DNA from: an uncultured Bacilli bacterium
GTDB taxonomy: Bacteria; Bacillota_I; Bacilli_A; RF39; UBA660
Assembly: GCA_934090595.1 (NCBI GenBank)
Contig: CAKOJO010000020.1
Location: 1-17,627, forward strand
Length of the DNA stretch: 17,627 bases
Reading direction: 5' to 3'
Below, piece by piece: positions 7,403-15,350 of the stretch. The notes under the pieces were generated by a model. The model was not told where the DNA came from. It saw nothing but the letters and a program-made list of their open reading frames with translations, and did no database searches. The first letter of the stretch is position 1, and each line of letters opens with the position of its first letter. The translations under genes were made by a program, and so were the position numbers.

Positions 7403-7418
7403 TTAAATCACCATTATA

Positions 7419-7447
7419 ATTATATATTAAAAATAGTTAACAAACAA
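7419..7447 (-). promoter_or_regulatory. Promoter of the cca-dnaD-nth unit
   Basis: Read on the minus strand: TTGTTT (7447-7442), a 17-nt spacer and a perfect TATAAT (7424-7419). Transcription would start near 7412, leaving a very short leader before ATG 7402 with GGTGAT as the only ribosome-binding-like sequence. Confidence 0.55.
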
Positions 7448-7475
7448 GTAGTAGGGAAGATATCAATGTAAAATA

Positions 7476-7495
7476 AAAAAGCCTAATGGCTTTTT
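7476..7495 (-). terminator. Terminator of the HU gene
   Basis: Perfect stem AAAAAGCC (7476-7483) / GGCTTTTT (7488-7495) with loop TAAT. On the minus strand it begins 1 nt after the HU stop codon and ends in a T-run. It separates HU from the cca unit. Confidence 0.8.
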
Positions 7496-7496
7496 A

Positions 7497-7772
7497 TTAG
7501 TTGTTTACTGCGTCTTTTAATGCAGAACCAGCTTTGAATGTAACAGCTTTTCTAGCAGGAATTTTAACTTCTGCTCCAGTGATTGGGTTACGTCCGTTTC
7601 TAGCAGCTCTTTGAGACACTGCGAATGTACCGAATCCAACGAATGGAACTTTATCTCCTTTAACTAGTGCTTCAGTAATAGTAGCGAATGTAGCATCGAT
7701 TGCACGTCCAGCATCTGCTTTAGTAATACCAGCTTTTTCTGCTACTGCTTCAATTAATTCAACTTTTTTCAT
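7497..7772 (-). CDS. hup: HU family DNA-binding protein
   Basis: 91 residues, the standard length of the histone-like nucleoid protein HU. The N-terminal helices (MKKVELIEAVAEKAGITK) form the dimer body. GFGTFAVSQRAARNGRNP carries the family signature and leads into the DNA-intercalating beta arm with the RNPITG tip (proline in the N-P-x-T-G motif). The gene is monocistronic: GAGGAGG sits about 9 nt before the ATG, a terminator directly follows the stop, and the upstream gene also ends in a terminator. I see no convincing promoter in 7790-7880, though such a gene is normally highly expressed. Codon use is more GC-rich than its neighbours, as expected for an abundant protein. Confidence 0.95.
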   Translation of the reverse strand: MKKVELIEAVAEKAGITKADAGRAIDATFATITEALVKGDKVPFVGFGTFAVSQRAARNGRNPITGAEVKIPARKAVTFKAGSALKDAVNN

Positions 7773-7883
7773 TTAAAATTACCTCCTCATGTTTTTAAGC
7801 AATTGTAATATGCTTACATATATAAATTACCATTTATTTAGAGTAAAATCAAGGTTTTATAAGCAAAAAGTATATTTTTTTAT

Positions 7884-7916
7884 AAAAAAAGGTAAAAACT
7901 GTAAAACGCTTTTACC
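7884..7916 (-). terminator. Terminator of the cohesin-like gene
   Basis: On the minus strand GGTAAAA (7916-7910) pairs with TTTTACC (7897-7891) and is followed by seven T (7890-7884). The stop codon TAA of the upstream gene lies inside the stem. An alternative inner hairpin, GTAAAA-GCG-TTTTAC, overlaps it. Confidence 0.6.
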
Positions 7917-9411
7917 ATTCATCAAGAATTTTAGTATCTTTTTTCTTTTTCTTCTTTTTTTCTTTTGTATTATTATTTGATTTATCAGTACTTATTTCCT
8001 TTTTTTCAGTAGTATCTTTCTTATCCTCTTTTATTTCTTTTTTAATATCTTCATTTATTATATTATTATTTTTATTTTCTTTCTTTGTTTTTTTCTTTTT
8101 AGTTTTAGTAGTAGATACTATTATAATGAGTAGGGCAAGTACTAATATAACTGACATAAGTATTTTTATTATTTCATCTGATTTAGCATTATTTTCAATC
8201 ATAGTATCCATTATTTCAGAAGAGAACTTTTGAACAGTATTTTCAGTTTTTTCGTATGAATACCATCCTTTTTCTCCAGTGTCTAAGTTTAATGCATATA
8301 TAATAGTATAATCAGATCCTTTATTTAGTTTGTAACCAGTAACTTCATTATCATTTATTGTTACGTTTGTTTTGATATATCCTTTAAGTCCTTCATCAGT
8401 TTCTAATAGAGTAAGTTTAATACTATCAAAACTATATTCAACATATTTACTATATTTATTAGTTTTTTCATCATATGAATATAGGTTAATATTAGAATTT
8501 TCATCTTTTAGACCTATTAGTGTATAATCAAGTGCTTCACTGTAGAATGCTGGCACTTTAGTATCATTAATAGTTATTTCTTTTTCAGTATAACCATTTG
8601 GTTTAGTAAGTAGTTTCTTTTGTTTTATAACAGTATATTTTTTATTATTTAGAGTAACTTCGATAGGGTTTTTATCTTCGACATTAATAGTTATTTTATA
8701 TGTTTTTTTAGTACCTTTTTCACTAGTTACTACTATTTCTATTTTATTAGCTCCAAGTCCTAGATTATATTCTTTAGCACCAGATACAACTGCTTTAGAG
8801 TCTTCAGGGCTTGCTTTTACTGTTATTTTTTCTATTGTAGAGTCAAGGTTTACTGTATATTCTGTTTTATCTTTACTAAACTTGGGAGATAGGTCTCCAG
8901 TTGATATAGTAAGTAATTTTAGATTATTATTAGTAGAGTAGGTAGTAGGTTTAGAACTACTTGAAGATGAACTTCCTGATGATATGTTATCTCTTGTTGG
9001 AGTGTATCCTTTGATGGTTACAGAACCAGTTGTAGTACTAAGTTCATTTCCATTGTAATCACCAAGTTCATAGCTGTTTACTGATACAGTGGAACTACCA
9101 TTTCCTATTACTTTAAATTTAACAGTAAATGATTTACTTTTATTTGAAGAACTTCCTGATGTATCATACCATGCTTGTGATGAGTCACCACTTGTTATTT
9201 TTAGTTTTGATGAGTCATATTTTAAATTGTATTGACATGAGTTGAGTGAAGATGTACTACTACAGGTTACTGTGACAGTAGTAGTAGAACCTACTGCAAC
9301 ACTTGTTGATGAGGCACTAAGTGATATTCTACCAGTTGCAGCATTAACATTTATTACACAAACTAAACTTAGTATTAGTGTAAATATTAAATATTTTATA
9401 TTATTTTTCAT
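7912..9411 (-). CDS. Membrane-anchored surface protein with N-terminal cohesin-like domain
   Basis: 499 residues. Signal peptide 1-24 (cleavage after VNA). Residues about 27-134 resemble a cohesin domain: tandem beta strands, YNLKYDSSKLKITSG at 61-75, and a final FTVKFKVIGNGSSTVSV...GSVTI block. A serine-rich linker (144-153) leads to a cadherin-like beta-sandwich (about 161-245), then an unassigned region (250-395). A single membrane helix (about 415-433) is followed by a very lysine-rich cytoplasmic tail. The gene starts 10 nt after a gene encoding a glucosaminidase with a C-terminal dockerin, with AAGGAGGAG overlapping that gene's stop. The obvious inference is that this protein anchors the dockerin-bearing enzyme at the cell surface. 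The cohesin call rests on pattern and context, so it is probable rather than certain. Confidence 0.7.
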   Translation of the reverse strand: MKNNIKYLIFTLILSLVCVINVNAATGRISLSASSTSVAVGSTTTVTVTCSSTSSLNSCQYNLKYDSSKLKITSGDSSQAWYDTSGSSSNKSKSFTVKFKVIGNGSSTVSVNSYELGDYNGNELSTTTGSVTIKGYTPTRDNISSGSSSSSSSKPTTYSTNNNLKLLTISTGDLSPKFSKDKTEYTVNLDSTIEKITVKASPEDSKAVVSGAKEYNLGLGANKIEIVVTSEKGTKKTYKITINVEDKNPIEVTLNNKKYTVIKQKKLLTKPNGYTEKEITINDTKVPAFYSEALDYTLIGLKDENSNINLYSYDEKTNKYSKYVEYSFDSIKLTLLETDEGLKGYIKTNVTINDNEVTGYKLNKGSDYTIIYALNLDTGEKGWYSYEKTENTVQKFSSEIMDTMIENNAKSDEIIKILMSVILVLALLIIIVSTTKTKKKKTKKENKNNNIINEDIKKEIKEDKKDTTEKKEISTDKSNNNTKEKKKKKKKDTKILDEW

Positions 9412-9421
9412 ATTCTCCTCC

Positions 9422-11818
9422 TTATTTTAATACTGATTTACCTAGTATTTCTTTTTGTATTTGGAATAAGTCTATTGAAGTTATTTTTCCATTGTAATTA
9501 GCATCTGCTGCTTCAAGATACTCATTTTTTAGAGTTCCTTTTTTAAGAATGTGTTTTTGTATTTGAAATAAGTCTATTGCACTAACTTTTCCATCACCAT
9601 TTGCATCTCCTTTTATTGAGATTGTTATTTTTTTAGTGGTATTGTTTGATGTAATAGTTAGTATATCTCCAGTAGCTAGGTTACCAGTTTTTTTAACACC
9701 ATTTTTTGTAGTTATTTCTACTTTAGCACTAGGTTCTTTATTTTGAATCATATTAGTAAGTGTAGTAGCAGAAGTTTTATTTCTTATACCAGATAGATAA
9801 GCATTACTGTATTTAACATCTATTTTATTAATTATTTCATCTGGTGATAATGTTTTTCCATCATCAGCACTTTTAACTTTTACTAAAGTAATTTTATAAG
9901 TCTTAGATGTACCAACTTCAGATGTAACTTTAATACTAACAGTTGTCTCATTATTTGGTGTATTTATTGTACCTGTTCCTTCGACTTTAGAAGTACTAGC
10001 GCTTGGTGTTGCTTTAATAGTTACTTTAGTTGTCTTATCACTTATATATTTTACATATGTTAATACATCGCTATCAAATCCACTTATTTTTGTGCCATCA
10101 ATTGTAATAGTAGATAGACTATTATTTGTGTTTCCAAGTGGTGGTAGTGTAGTAGCATTACTAGGCATGTTTTTATATACTGGTATTTTAAATGATAGAC
10201 CTTTGCTTGTGATACCAATTTCATTGTAAGAGTCATAAGTCGATATAGCTTCACTAGCAGGAGCAGTAACGTTAGTCATGAATTGATTATTATAGTTTCC
10301 AGATGGACCAGTATTGAACTTTTGAAAGTATAGAGTGTCTTGTCCAGCACCTGTATAGTTTTCTGCGATGAATTTAGCACCATATTTTATAGCTTTTTCT
10401 CTTGTATCCCATGGAGTTCCATCAAGTTCTCCGATGTATCCTGCGGCTACTGCTAAACCTCTTATAACCGGGTTAGAACCATATGCTCCGATATTATAAT
10501 AATTATAGTAACCAGTAAGAGTTCTTTTAACACTTACTTTATACCAACCAGCAGAGCAACCTGTACCAGTATATTTAGTAGTGCTTGATAGGGTAAATGC
10601 TTGATTTTTTCTTAAAAATGCTAGTATATCAGAAGATGTAGTATTACTTTTTCTTAGATTTACACCACCACTTTCAGATATGTATCCTGTTTTATTATCA
10701 CTATTTAGTTTAACATATGAACTACATACATAACCGGTATAACTGTCCCAAGTAGTACTTACTTTACCACTTACACCATCATAATTACTATTCGTTCCTC
10801 CTTCTTGTTTAGTACGTGCTGCTAAATGAACAGGGCTTATATTATATGTTTTACCTGCAGATAGGTAATAGTTTATGTATGTATCAGTATTAAGATATGA
10901 TCCTTTAAATATTTGTGATAGGATATCTTTAGTATGATTTGCTTCATCATATGATAAATTTTCAAAGACATAAATGCTTTTTTCGTTTAAGTAATTTCTA
11001 GGATCTAGATAAAATGCTACGACTCCTTTTGATGCTGTATACCAATTTGGTGCTTCTCTTAAAGTGTTTGATTGTCTATATGTAGGAATAGTAGACTGTA
11101 TATAGTTTTTACCAACTTCTTTATCTACTGCGGTATCAAAGTATTTATTAGTATTAACTGCGGTAAACTTCCAATTAGGATGTTTTTTATGTAGATAGGT
11201 CAGGTAAGGATAATAACTCTCAGGAAAGCCTGCTTTTTTTAGAGTTGCTTCGTATGCAGTATCTTTTGCTACTATTTCATCATAGAAACTTACTAGTGGT
11301 TTATATACATATCCTGTTTTATTATTATAGTATTTTATTTTATACCAATCTTTTAACGTATCAATGACTTCTACTTCAGTACCTATATAGACAGTATCTT
11401 GTATTTTGTAACTAGTACCAGCGCCTGTTCTTATATTAGTAGAGTTTTCGTTTATTCTTGATACCCAGTTTTTAATTGTATAGTATTCTTCTTTTGTAAT
11501 GGTTGCGCTTTCACCACTTGATGTAACTTTTACATAGTTACTACATATGTATCTTGATGTTGAACCACCATAGTTTACTTGGTACCATCCTCCAGAACAA
11601 CCTGTACCAGTTTTTTTAGTATTTGATACTAATGTTATCTTAGCATTATAGTTTAGAGAACCGGAAATACTGTAATTAGTACCGGCACCACTTCTTACGT
11701 TTATACCATCTTTATCTGTTACAGTAGCAGTATAAGTTACAGCGCTTACATTATTTATAAATAAAAATGAACTCATCATAATTGAAATTATTAAAAAACA
11801 ATTAGTTATTTTCTTCAT
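9422..11818 (-). CDS. Secreted endo-beta-N-acetylglucosaminidase with SH3b domains and C-terminal dockerin
   Basis: 798 residues, a peptidoglycan hydrolase (autolysin). Signal peptide 1-26 (cleavage after VSA). Two bacterial SH3 domains (about 28-99 and 120-178), each with an NVRSGAGT- or NIRTGAGT-like motif. The glucosaminidase domain begins at AGFPESYYPYLTYLHKKHPNW (196-216); the likely catalytic glutamate is E339 in RTKQEGG, and the domain ends with YNIGAYGSNP and TREKAIKYGAKFIAENY (to about 525). An SH3b-like segment (about 357-432) is inserted inside this domain. A cadherin-like beta-sandwich follows (565-648), then a type-I-like dockerin (737-798) with two calcium loops: DANGDGKVSAID and DANYNGKITSID, each followed by LFQIQK. 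It is co-transcribed with the cohesin-like membrane protein just downstream. Confidence 0.88.
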   Translation of the reverse strand: MKKITNCFLIISIMMSSFLFINNVSAVTYTATVTDKDGINVRSGAGTNYSISGSLNYNAKITLVSNTKKTGTGCSGGWYQVNYGGSTSRYICSNYVKVTSSGESATITKEEYYTIKNWVSRINENSTNIRTGAGTSYKIQDTVYIGTEVEVIDTLKDWYKIKYYNNKTGYVYKPLVSFYDEIVAKDTAYEATLKKAGFPESYYPYLTYLHKKHPNWKFTAVNTNKYFDTAVDKEVGKNYIQSTIPTYRQSNTLREAPNWYTASKGVVAFYLDPRNYLNEKSIYVFENLSYDEANHTKDILSQIFKGSYLNTDTYINYYLSAGKTYNISPVHLAARTKQEGGTNSNYDGVSGKVSTTWDSYTGYVCSSYVKLNSDNKTGYISESGGVNLRKSNTTSSDILAFLRKNQAFTLSSTTKYTGTGCSAGWYKVSVKRTLTGYYNYYNIGAYGSNPVIRGLAVAAGYIGELDGTPWDTREKAIKYGAKFIAENYTGAGQDTLYFQKFNTGPSGNYNNQFMTNVTAPASEAISTYDSYNEIGITSKGLSFKIPVYKNMPSNATTLPPLGNTNNSLSTITIDGTKISGFDSDVLTYVKYISDKTTKVTIKATPSASTSKVEGTGTINTPNNETTVSIKVTSEVGTSKTYKITLVKVKSADDGKTLSPDEIINKIDVKYSNAYLSGIRNKTSATTLTNMIQNKEPSAKVEITTKNGVKKTGNLATGDILTITSNNTTKKITISIKGDANGDGKVSAIDLFQIQKHILKKGTLKNEYLEAADANYNGKITSIDLFQIQKEILGKSVLK

Positions 11819-11848
11819 TTAATCACCACTTTCATTATTATATATATA

Positions 11849-11857
11849 ATTATAACA
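11849..11857 (-). promoter_or_regulatory. Extended -10 promoter candidate for the glucosaminidase operon
   Basis: On the minus strand TGTTATAAT forms an extended -10 (TG-N-TATAAT; TATAAT at 11854-11849), about 30 nt before ATG 11818. A good -35 is not visible because the preceding bases belong to the terminator of the upstream gene. Confidence 0.35.
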
Positions 11858-11861
11858 AATC

Positions 11862-11895
11862 AAAAAAAATTAGTACATATTTAATACTAATTTTT
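11862..11895 (-). terminator. Terminator of the polysaccharide deacetylase gene
   Basis: An 11-bp perfect stem, AAAAATTAGTA (11865-11875) / TACTAATTTTT (11885-11895), with a 9-nt loop. On the minus strand it runs into eight T. It separates the deacetylase from the glucosaminidase operon. Confidence 0.6.
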
Positions 11896-11918
11896 AGACA
11901 TATATTGACAGATGTTGA

Positions 11919-13307
11919 CTAATTATTTACATAGTGATGGGCAGTATTAGAGTTATTATCTAGTTTAGAAAACCTATATCCATTTTCCATACCATACTTT
12001 ATAATACAAGAAAGTGCTTCACTATTGTATATTTTATCACTAGAATCATGCATTAGAACAATGTTTTCCTTATAGATTAGGCTTTTAGTTACTTGATTAC
12101 AAATCTTTTTTGAATCTTTTAGAGTAGTGTCACTAGAACCAACGTTCCAATCAAAATAGATATATCCTTTTTCAGTAACACTTTTAGTAAGTCTTGTCAT
12201 AATACCTTCATTGTAACTTTTACTTATTGTGTTAGAACTACCTCCAGGGAATCTTATTAGATTGGTTTCTATTCCTATTACACTTTTAACTTTATTTTTA
12301 ATTTTATTTAGATCTTCAAAGTATGCTACATCATCTTTATATATTTTAGAGTAATTATGAGTATAAGAGTGATATCCAATTGCATGACCTTCATCATATT
12401 CTCTTTTTAATAAGTAATCAGTATTTTTATTATGATTTATTACAAAGAAAGTTGCTTTTATATTATGTTTTTTTAATATATCTAATATATCAGGGGTATT
12501 TTCTATACTTGGACCATCATCAAAAGTTAGGTAAATTGTTTTACCTTTTCCTTTGATAATATTATCAATTACTTTAACTTTTCTTGTGATTGATGTTTCA
12601 TTATTACTTTTATCTTTTACTTTATAAGTTATTTTATAAGTACCAACTTTATTAGTGTTAACATTACCAGTTTTTATTACTTTATCAGTGATATTGCCAT
12701 CACAATTATCATTTGCGGTATACACATCTTTAAAAGTACTTCCTTTTTTAATAGTGATGTTTTTATCAAGCTTAATTACTGGCTTTGTAATATCCTTTCT
12801 AATTATTTTTCTAGATAGAGTAGTTTTATTTTCTGATGAGTCAGATACTTCATAGATTATTTCATCTTCTTTAACAGTGGTTTTAATTTTATTAGTTAAA
12901 TCTTTATCATAGTTATCACTTGCAGTAGCACCATAGTCTTTTATTTTTTCATTGGGACATATATACATTGGATTATCTTTTAATATGGTGATAACTGGTT
13001 TAGTAGTGTCCACGACATTTACTTTTCTTATTTTTTTATAGTTTCCTATTTTATATGTAATTTCGTATTCACCAATTTTAGTGTTGTCAATGTTATTTAT
13101 TACCTCTAAATGAAAGGGTTTATTATTTAATTTTGTTACTGTGTATCCTGGTTCATTGTATGGTGTGTTTACTTCCATTGTTATATCTTTATCTATTAAT
13201 ATAATGTTGTAGGGTCTAAATATGTATAAAAATACTATAATTGATATAGATATAGCAAGTAATATTGATGTTATTATTAGTATTATTTTTAATTTATTTG
13301 ATTTCAT
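11919..13307 (-). CDS. Membrane-anchored polysaccharide deacetylase (NodB domain) with Ig-like repeats
   Basis: 462 residues. An N-terminal membrane helix (about 8-30) is followed by three tandem Ig-like modules of the DUF5011/bacterial Ig type (about 35-98, 102-172, 175-248), recognisable by the DTTKPVI and DITKPVI junctions and GTYKITYKVKDKSNN. The C-terminal NodB carbohydrate esterase family 4 domain begins at about 257: TFDDGP (261-266, D263/D264), HSYTH (H313, H317), RFPGG (352-356), DWN (386-388) and LMHDS (418-422). All catalytic and metal motifs are present. It probably deacetylates peptidoglycan or another N-acetylated surface glycan outside the membrane. AATGAGGT precedes ATG 13307. 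It is divergent from gpsB, with promoters sharing 13308-13436. Confidence 0.9.
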   Translation of the reverse strand: MKSNKLKIILIITSILLAISISIIVFLYIFRPYNIILIDKDITMEVNTPYNEPGYTVTKLNNKPFHLEVINNIDNTKIGEYEITYKIGNYKKIRKVNVVDTTKPVITILKDNPMYICPNEKIKDYGATASDNYDKDLTNKIKTTVKEDEIIYEVSDSSENKTTLSRKIIRKDITKPVIKLDKNITIKKGSTFKDVYTANDNCDGNITDKVIKTGNVNTNKVGTYKITYKVKDKSNNETSITRKVKVIDNIIKGKGKTIYLTFDDGPSIENTPDILDILKKHNIKATFFVINHNKNTDYLLKREYDEGHAIGYHSYTHNYSKIYKDDVAYFEDLNKIKNKVKSVIGIETNLIRFPGGSSNTISKSYNEGIMTRLTKSVTEKGYIYFDWNVGSSDTTLKDSKKICNQVTKSLIYKENIVLMHDSSDKIYNSEALSCIIKYGMENGYRFSKLDNNSNTAHHYVNN

Positions 13308-13381
13308 AATTGTACCTCATTTATAGAATACCAGTTTTATATTGTTTTTAAAACTATGTTTTATTATATTTTACATAGATA

Positions 13382-13410
13382 TTGACAAAGAAATAATTTT
13401 TCTTTAAAAT
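13382..13410 (+). promoter_or_regulatory. Promoter of gpsB
   Basis: Consensus TTGACA (13382-13387), a 17-nt spacer and TAAAAT (13405-13410). Start near 13417, giving a roughly 20-nt leader before ATG 13437. RNase P RNA may be read from the same promoter, since rnpB begins at the gpsB stop codon. Confidence 0.75.
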
Positions 13411-13436
13411 ATTAAGTGTAAAGGGTTGGTGATATT

Positions 13437-13772
13437 ATGTACCAAAATAAACTTAATTTAACACCTAATGATATACTAGAAAAAGACTTTAAAATTGATA
13501 CTAGAGGTTTTAGATTAAAGGAAGTAGATCAGTTTCTTGATCTTGTGATTGAAGATTATAATACTTTTATTGATATTATTAAGAAACAAGAACAAGAAAA
13601 GGATGAGCTTACTGATGAGATTTTAAGGCTTAAACAACAACTTAGAGATGCCAATGTTAATGTAGAGATTGCTAAGGCTAATACTAGTACTGGTACATCA
13701 AATGTTGATATTTTAAAAAGAATATCTAATTTAGAAAAGGTAATTTTCGGAAAAGAGGATAATAGAGAATAA
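13437..13772 (+). CDS. gpsB: Cell division protein GpsB
   Basis: 111 residues, the usual size of GpsB, a DivIVA-like cytoplasmic adaptor that coordinates penicillin-binding proteins between septal and lateral wall growth. The N-terminal DivIVA-type domain shows LTPNDILEKDFKIDTRGFRL and KEVDQFLDLVIEDY. A coiled coil follows (about 35-75), then a Thr/Ser/Asn linker and the C-terminal helix DILKRISNLEKVIFGK that forms the hexamer. The position immediately before rnpB matches Bacillus. The gene is divergent from the deacetylase. Confidence 0.93.
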   Translation: MYQNKLNLTPNDILEKDFKIDTRGFRLKEVDQFLDLVIEDYNTFIDIIKKQEQEKDELTDEILRLKQQLRDANVNVEIAKANTSTGTSNVDILKRISNLEKVIFGKEDNRE

Positions 13773-14113
13773 TATTTTAGGTAAACGCTGTATATTTATT
13801 ATATAGAGGAAAGTCCATGCTCACAAGAACTGAGATGTTCTTAGTGTTTGTGCCTAGGGAAAAAATAACCTAGGGTAGAGTGATCTAACGGCTTTGAAAT
13901 AGTCTAAGTTTTTAATATGACTAGAGTAGATATAAAAGTGCCACAGAAACGAGTCTTTTGGGAAACTGAAAGAATGAAACGAGGTAAACCCCGCAAGTGA
14001 GAAACCCAAATTTTGGTAGGGGAATTCTGATAGGGAATAAAACTGATTCAGGAATCGAAAGATAGATAAATGTTTACCACCTTTATGGTACAGAACATGG
14101 CTTATTAAATATT
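13773..14113 (+). ncRNA. rnpB: RNase P RNA, class B
   Basis: The catalytic RNA that removes 5' leaders from pre-tRNA. Universal elements seen: GAGGAAAGTCC at 13806-13816 (5' half of P4 region), GTGCCACAGAAA near 13940, the Bacillus-type block GAAACCCAAATTTTGG with TAGGGG at 14001-14022, and ACAGAACATGGCTTA (14090-14104) as the 3' half of P4. P1 is probably AATATTT near 13771-13778 with AAATATT at 14107-14113. Length is about 340 nt, shorter than the roughly 400 nt of Bacillus. It begins directly after the gpsB stop; no separate promoter is clear. A T8 run (14115-14122) after P1 probably ends transcription. Exact ends are uncertain by several bases. Confidence 0.93.
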
Positions 14114-14143
14114 ATTTTTTTTATATAATTAAGGAGAGATAGG

Positions 14144-14578
14144 ATGAAAGAAATAGGGGAACAGTTTAAAGAAAAGCGGGAAGAAATAGGTATTTCTATT
14201 AATGAAGTAGCGAGTGATTTGAAAACTGACCCAATCATTATAGAAAACTTAGAGGAAGGAAATAGAAAGGTTTTTAAGGATGTATTAGAGTTGAAGGAAA
14301 TATCTTCTTCATATGCTAAGTACTTAGGGCTTGATCCAGAAAGTATTTTAGATGAAATAAATGATTACTTATTTGAAAAGACTTCAAAGATAGATTTAGA
14401 TGATTTAAAAGATAGAATTGAGACTATAAAGAAAGAAGAGGAAAAGAAGAGGGTAAGGACTCCGTATACAATTGAGAGAAAAGAGAACTCTAATAAGACT
14501 ATTTTTTCTATTATAGTTGTTTTGGTTATTATACTTGTAATATTTTATATATTACTTAGAAAATTAATTATAGGGTAG
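14144..14578 (+). CDS. RodZ-like helix-turn-helix membrane protein, lacking the extracytoplasmic domain
   Basis: 144 residues. The N-terminal helix-turn-helix of the RodZ/HTH_25 type (about 1-70: IGEQFKEKREEIGISINEVASDLKTD, then YAKYLGLDPESIL) is followed by a charged juxtamembrane segment (about 80-117) and one membrane helix (about 119-138) ending with LLRKLIIG. RodZ links MreB to the membrane and its HTH binds MreB rather than DNA. Here the usual outer domain is absent, as only a few residues would be outside. Gene order rodZ(ymfM)-pgsA-recA matches Bacillus, which supports the assignment. AAGGAGAG precedes the ATG, and TATAAT at 14124-14129 may be a -10. A 2-nt gap to the pgsA frame suggests coupling. 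Confidence 0.75.
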   Translation: MKEIGEQFKEKREEIGISINEVASDLKTDPIIIENLEEGNRKVFKDVLELKEISSSYAKYLGLDPESILDEINDYLFEKTSKIDLDDLKDRIETIKKEEEKKRVRTPYTIERKENSNKTIFSIIVVLVIILVIFYILLRKLIIG

Positions 14579-14586
14579 GTGTGATT

Positions 14587-15201
14587 ATGAAATTTAATCT
14601 TCCAACAAAGTTGACATTTTTAAGACTTTTCTTATCAGTTTTAATAATAGTTTTATTAATATTTCCATTCTATAGAGTAGGAATAGAGTTTAAAACATTT
14701 TTATATCATAATATTCTAGTGGATATTAGATATATAATCGCAGGAATATTATTTATTTTTGCATCTTATACTGATCATTTAGATGGTAAACTTGCTAGAA
14801 AGAATAATCAAGTAACTGATTTTGGAAAGTTTCTTGATGCGATAGCAGATAAAGTTCTTGTTAATTCTGTTTTAATTGTTTTTGCTAGTCAAGGTTTTAT
14901 ATCTGCTTTTATTCCTGTTGTTATTGTAACAAGGGATATAGTGGTTGATGCTATTAGGATGATGAGTGCTAGTAAAGGTACAGTTGTAGTGGCAAGAACT
15001 GGTGGTAAAATAAAGACTGCTTGTTTGATGATTGGTATATCTCTTACTTTTATTTATAATTTGCCATTTGAATTATGGGGCTTACAAGTATCAAAATTCT
15101 TTTTATACTTTGGAACTATAATGGCAATTGTATCAGGAATAGAGTATTATAAGTTAAATAAGAAAAATATTTTTATTGATTCTAAAGATGAAATTTTATA
15201 A
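14587..15201 (+). CDS. pgsA: CDP-diacylglycerol-glycerol-3-phosphate 3-phosphatidyltransferase
   Basis: 204 residues. It catalyses the committed step of phosphatidylglycerol synthesis in the membrane. The CDP-alcohol phosphatidyltransferase signature D-G-x2-A-R-x8-G-x3-D-x3-D is complete: D66-G67, A70-R71, G80, D84, D88 in DGKLARKNNQVTDFGKFLDAIAD. Several hydrophobic helices are present (about 12-28, 48-62, 95-115, 140-160, 170-190). A GTG at 14581 would add two residues, but AGGT (14577-14580) is better spaced for ATG 14587. It is downstream of and probably coupled to the RodZ-like gene. The cinA gene that lies between pgsA and recA in Bacillus is absent. Confidence 0.9.
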   Translation: MKFNLPTKLTFLRLFLSVLIIVLLIFPFYRVGIEFKTFLYHNILVDIRYIIAGILFIFASYTDHLDGKLARKNNQVTDFGKFLDAIADKVLVNSVLIVFASQGFISAFIPVVIVTRDIVVDAIRMMSASKGTVVVARTGGKIKTACLMIGISLTFIYNLPFELWGLQVSKFFLYFGTIMAIVSGIEYYKLNKKNIFIDSKDEIL

Positions 15202-15228
15202 TTGATAGAAAAAAGTTAATGAAATTTT

Positions 15229-15258
15229 AAAATTCCCCTAAGGGAATTTTTATTTTTT
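15229..15258 (+). terminator. Terminator after pgsA
   Basis: Perfect 9-bp stem AAAATTCCC (15229-15237) / GGGAATTTT (15242-15250), loop CTAA, followed by a T-rich tract to 15258. It ends the gpsB-rnpB-rodZ-pgsA stretch and separates it from recA. Confidence 0.8.
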
Positions 15259-15276
15259 GGTGTTATTTTTTAAATA

Positions 15277-15290
15277 AAAACAAATGTTTG
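15277..15290 (+). promoter_or_regulatory. Possible degenerate LexA (SOS) box upstream of recA
   Basis: AAAAC-AAAT-GTTTG has the two-half-site layout of the Gram-positive LexA operator (CGAAC-N4-GTTCG) with three mismatches. It lies 9 nt upstream of the recA -35. The position is plausible, but AT-rich DNA produces such dyads by chance. Confidence 0.25.
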
Positions 15291-15298
15291 AAAAAGTG

Positions 15299-15327
15299 TT
15301 GACAAATGATTAAAAAGTTGTTATGAT
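15299..15327 (+). promoter_or_regulatory. Promoter of recA
   Basis: Consensus TTGACA (15299-15304), a 17-nt spacer and TATGAT (15322-15327). Start is near 15334. AGGAGG at 15339-15344 lies 6 nt before ATG 15351. Confidence 0.75.
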
Positions 15328-15350
15328 TAATACATGTTAGGAGGAATATT

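Noticed and set aside
7789..7980. Plus-strand frame across the HU upstream region and the lysine-rich tail of the cohesin-like gene
   Set aside because: The phenylalanine/leucine-rich translation is simply the complement of the A-rich tail; no ribosome binding site.
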